DNA of 64,000 bases, taken from contig NZ_AUBJ02000001.1 in the NCBI RefSeq assembly GCF_000429185.2, positions 3,038,001 through 3,102,000 on the forward strand, in the 5' to 3' direction. Below the pieces are notes generated by a model, which was given only the letters and a program-made list of their open reading frames with translations, was not told the origin of the DNA and did no database searches. Positions 62,370 through 64,000 of this stretch are shown here, piece after piece (the stretch's first letter is position 1; each line of letters begins with the position of its first letter). The stretch comes from Actinoalloteichus caeruleus DSM 43889 (GTDB lineage Bacteria; Actinomycetota; Actinomycetes; Mycobacteriales; Pseudonocardiaceae). The translations under genes were made by a program, and so were the position numbers.

Positions 62370-64000
62370 CTAGCCCACCGGCTGGCGCGTCGACCGGTAG
62401 ACGAGCGCGTCGCACAGCGCGAGCCAGCTGGCCTCGACGATGTTCCCGTGCACCCCGACCGTCGTCCACTCCCGCTCGCCGTCGGTGGAGTTCACCAACA
62501 CCCTGGTGACGGCGCCGGCGCCCCCCTCGGCGACCGCGTCCTCGGTGAGGATGCGGACCTTGTAGTCCACGAGTTCCACCTCGTCCACCCAGGGCAGTCG
62601 GCCGGCGAGTGCCTTGCGGAGCGCGGCGTCGAGCGCCTGGACCGGGCCGGTGCCCTCGGCGGTCGCGATCACCCGCTCGCCCTCGACGTGCATGCGCACC
62701 GTCGCCTCGGCCACCACGGTCCCGTCCGAGTGGTGGTCGAGGACGACCCGGTAGGACTCGAGGCGGAACGGCTGTTCCAGCGGGGCAGTGGCGTGCTCGG
62801 CGCCGCCGGCCAGCTCCTCGTGCTGGTCCCGGTCCAGTTCGCCCCGGAGCAGCAGTTCGAGCGAGGCGTCGGCCGACTCGAAGGACCAGCCCCTGGCCTC
62901 CAGCTCCTTGACCCGGCGCACGGTGCGCCCCACCGCGTCGGAGCGGCCGGCCAGCGACAGCCCGAACTCGCGTCCCTTGAGTTCGATGCTGGACCGGCCG
63001 GCCATCTCCGTGACCAGGACCCGCATCCGGTTGCCGACCACCTCGGGGTCGAGGTGGTTGTACAGCTCGGGATCCACCTTGATCGCGCTCGCGTGCAGCC
63101 CCGCCTTGTGGGCGAAGGCCGAGGACCCGACGTAGGCCTGGTGGGTGTCGGGCACGAGGTTGGCGATCTCGGCGATGGCGTGCGAGACCCTGGACAGCTC
63201 CGCCAGCCGGCCCGGGGGCAGGGCGGGGACGTCCATCTTGGTGACGAGGTTGCCGAGGACGGCGAAGAGGTCCGCGTTGCCGGCGCGTTCCCCGTAGCCG
63301 TTCGCCGTGCACTGCACGTGGCTGGCGCCGGACCGGACGGCGGCCAGCGAGTTGGCCACCGCGCAGGAGGTGTCGTCCTGGCAGTGGATGCCGACCCGGA
63401 ACCCGGTGCGGTCCACCACCTCGGCCACCGCCTCCCCGATCCGACCGGGCAGCCAGCCGCCGTTGGTGTCGCAGAGCACCGCCACGTCCGCGCCGGCCTC
63501 CACGGCGGCGGTGAGCACGCCGAGGGCGCAGTCGGGGTCGTGGGCGTAGCCGTCGAAGAAGTGCTCGGCGTCCACGAAGACCCGCCGGCCCTCGGAGACC
63601 AGGTGCCGCACCGTGTCGGCGACCATCGCCTCGTTCTCGGCGACATCCGTGCGCAGCGCCCGTTCGATGTGGCGGCGGTCGGCCTTGGCCACGAGGGTGA
63701 CCACCGGCGTCCGCGCGTCGAGCAACGCGGCGACCTGCTGGTCCTCCGCGACCGGCACCCCGGGGCGCCGGGTGGCCCCGAAGGCGACGAGCACCGCGTG
63801 CCGCAGCGGCAGTTCGCCCGAGGCCGCCCTGGCGAAGAACTCGGTGTCCTTGGGGAGGGCGCCCGGCCAGCCGCCCTCGATGAAGCCCACTCCGAGCGAG
63901 TCCAGCAGGCGAGCGACCGCCAGTTTGTCGTTCACCGAGTAGGAGATGCCCTCGCGCTGCGCGCCGTCACGCAGCGTCGTGTCGTAGACGTGGAACGAGT
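62370..64000 (-). CDS. cimA: Citramalate synthase (start beyond window)
   Basis: The frame is open from the right edge, so the N terminus lies outside. About 543 residues are visible, beginning inside the DTTLRDGAQREG motif of the 2-isopropylmalate/citramalate/homocitrate synthase family. HCQDDTSCAVANS and CTANGYGERAGNADL follow. The C-terminal regulatory domain (from about 62370 to 62760) is of the LeuA type. The GAQREGISYS motif and the EGGWPGALPKD loop point to citramalate synthase, which joins pyruvate and acetyl-CoA for isoleucine synthesis. 80 nt separate it from the FAH gene. Confidence 0.9.
   Translation of the reverse strand, partial: SFHVYDTTLRDGAQREGISYSVNDKLAVARLLDSLGVGFIEGGWPGALPKDTEFFARAASGELPLRHAVLVAFGATRRPGVPVAEDQQVAALLDARTPVVTLVAKADRRHIERALRTDVAENEAMVADTVRHLVSEGRRVFVDAEHFFDGYAHDPDCALGVLTAAVEAGADVAVLCDTNGGWLPGRIGEAVAEVVDRTGFRVGIHCQDDTSCAVANSLAAVRSGASHVQCTANGYGERAGNADLFAVLGNLVTKMDVPALPPGRLAELSRVSHAIAEIANLVPDTHQAYVGSSAFAHKAGLHASAIKVDPELYNHLDPEVVGNRMRVLVTEMAGRSSIELKGREFGLSLAGRSDAVGRTVRRVKELEARGWSFESADASLELLLRGELDRDQHEELAGGAEHATAPLEQPFRLESYRVVLDHHSDGTVVAEATVRMHVEGERVIATAEGTGPVQALDAALRKALAGRLPWVDEVELVDYKVRILTEDAVAEGGAGAVTRVLVNSTDGEREWTTVGVHGNIVEASWLALCDALVYRSTRQPVG

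Overview
This is a high-GC actinobacterial chromosome segment, most likely from the Pseudonocardiales. The evidence is the very high GC content, frequent GTG/TTG starts, the paired DUF5753-HTH/DUF397 genes, the F420-pathway gene cofC, SepIVA and MutT1. The order smc-acyP-mutM-rnc-rpmF-yceD-sepIVA-coaD-rsmD-pyc-recG-DAK2-ung-thiL-DUF3515-ddl-gpsA-cofC-ppk1-mutT1-hupB-leuD-leuC-iclR-tRNAs-gltX-FAH matches, gene for gene, the backbone I recall from Mycobacterium tuberculosis around Rv2922c-Rv2993c. No phage, IS element or CRISPR array was seen.

Layout. 1-3.3 kb: end of a sodium/solute symporter, a small acetyltransferase, an unknown protein, and an HTH/DUF397 regulator pair. 3.3-7.7 kb: smc and acyP. 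7.8-19.3 kb: an insertion into the conserved backbone with two secreted or anchored proteins, a potassium P-type ATPase operon (27-aa ORF, kdpF, kdpA, kdpB, kdpC, kdpD, kdpE-like) and a PadR/membrane-protein pair. 19.6-33 kb: DNA repair, ribosome and cell-division genes, pyc, recG and a broken DAK2 gene. 33-43.6 kb: rpmB, an SDR, ung, a gamma-carbonic-anhydrase-like protein, thiL, a small Lrp-like protein, an antibiotic-kinase-like gene, ddl and a MocR/PNPOx divergent pair. 43.8-48 kb: cysteine dioxygenase behind a short leader peptide, cystathionine gamma-lyase, gpsA and plsC. 48-53.4 kb: cofC, ppk1, mutT1 and hupB. 53.7-64 kb: leuDC with a divergent IclR regulator, two tRNA-Glu and one tRNA-Gln, a HAD hydrolase, an unusual glutamyl-tRNA synthetase, a FAD monooxygenase, a FAH hydrolase and the start-truncated citramalate synthase gene.

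The most noteworthy points are these. (1) The Kdp two-component system looks decayed while the pump is intact: KdpD is frameshifted and its phospho-accepting His is Tyr, and the KdpE-like protein has no DNA-binding domain. (2) A 26-aa ORF resembling actinobacterial cysteine attenuator leader peptides lies just upstream of cysteine dioxygenase. (3) The GluRS at the usual gltX position is of a divergent type, beside a tRNA-Glu/Gln cluster. (4) The HupB tail is Thr/Ser/Arg-rich rather than Lys/Ala-rich. (5) The DAK2 (FakA-like) gene is frameshifted. KdpD and DAK2 both show paired 1-nt losses, so sequencing error has to be excluded first.
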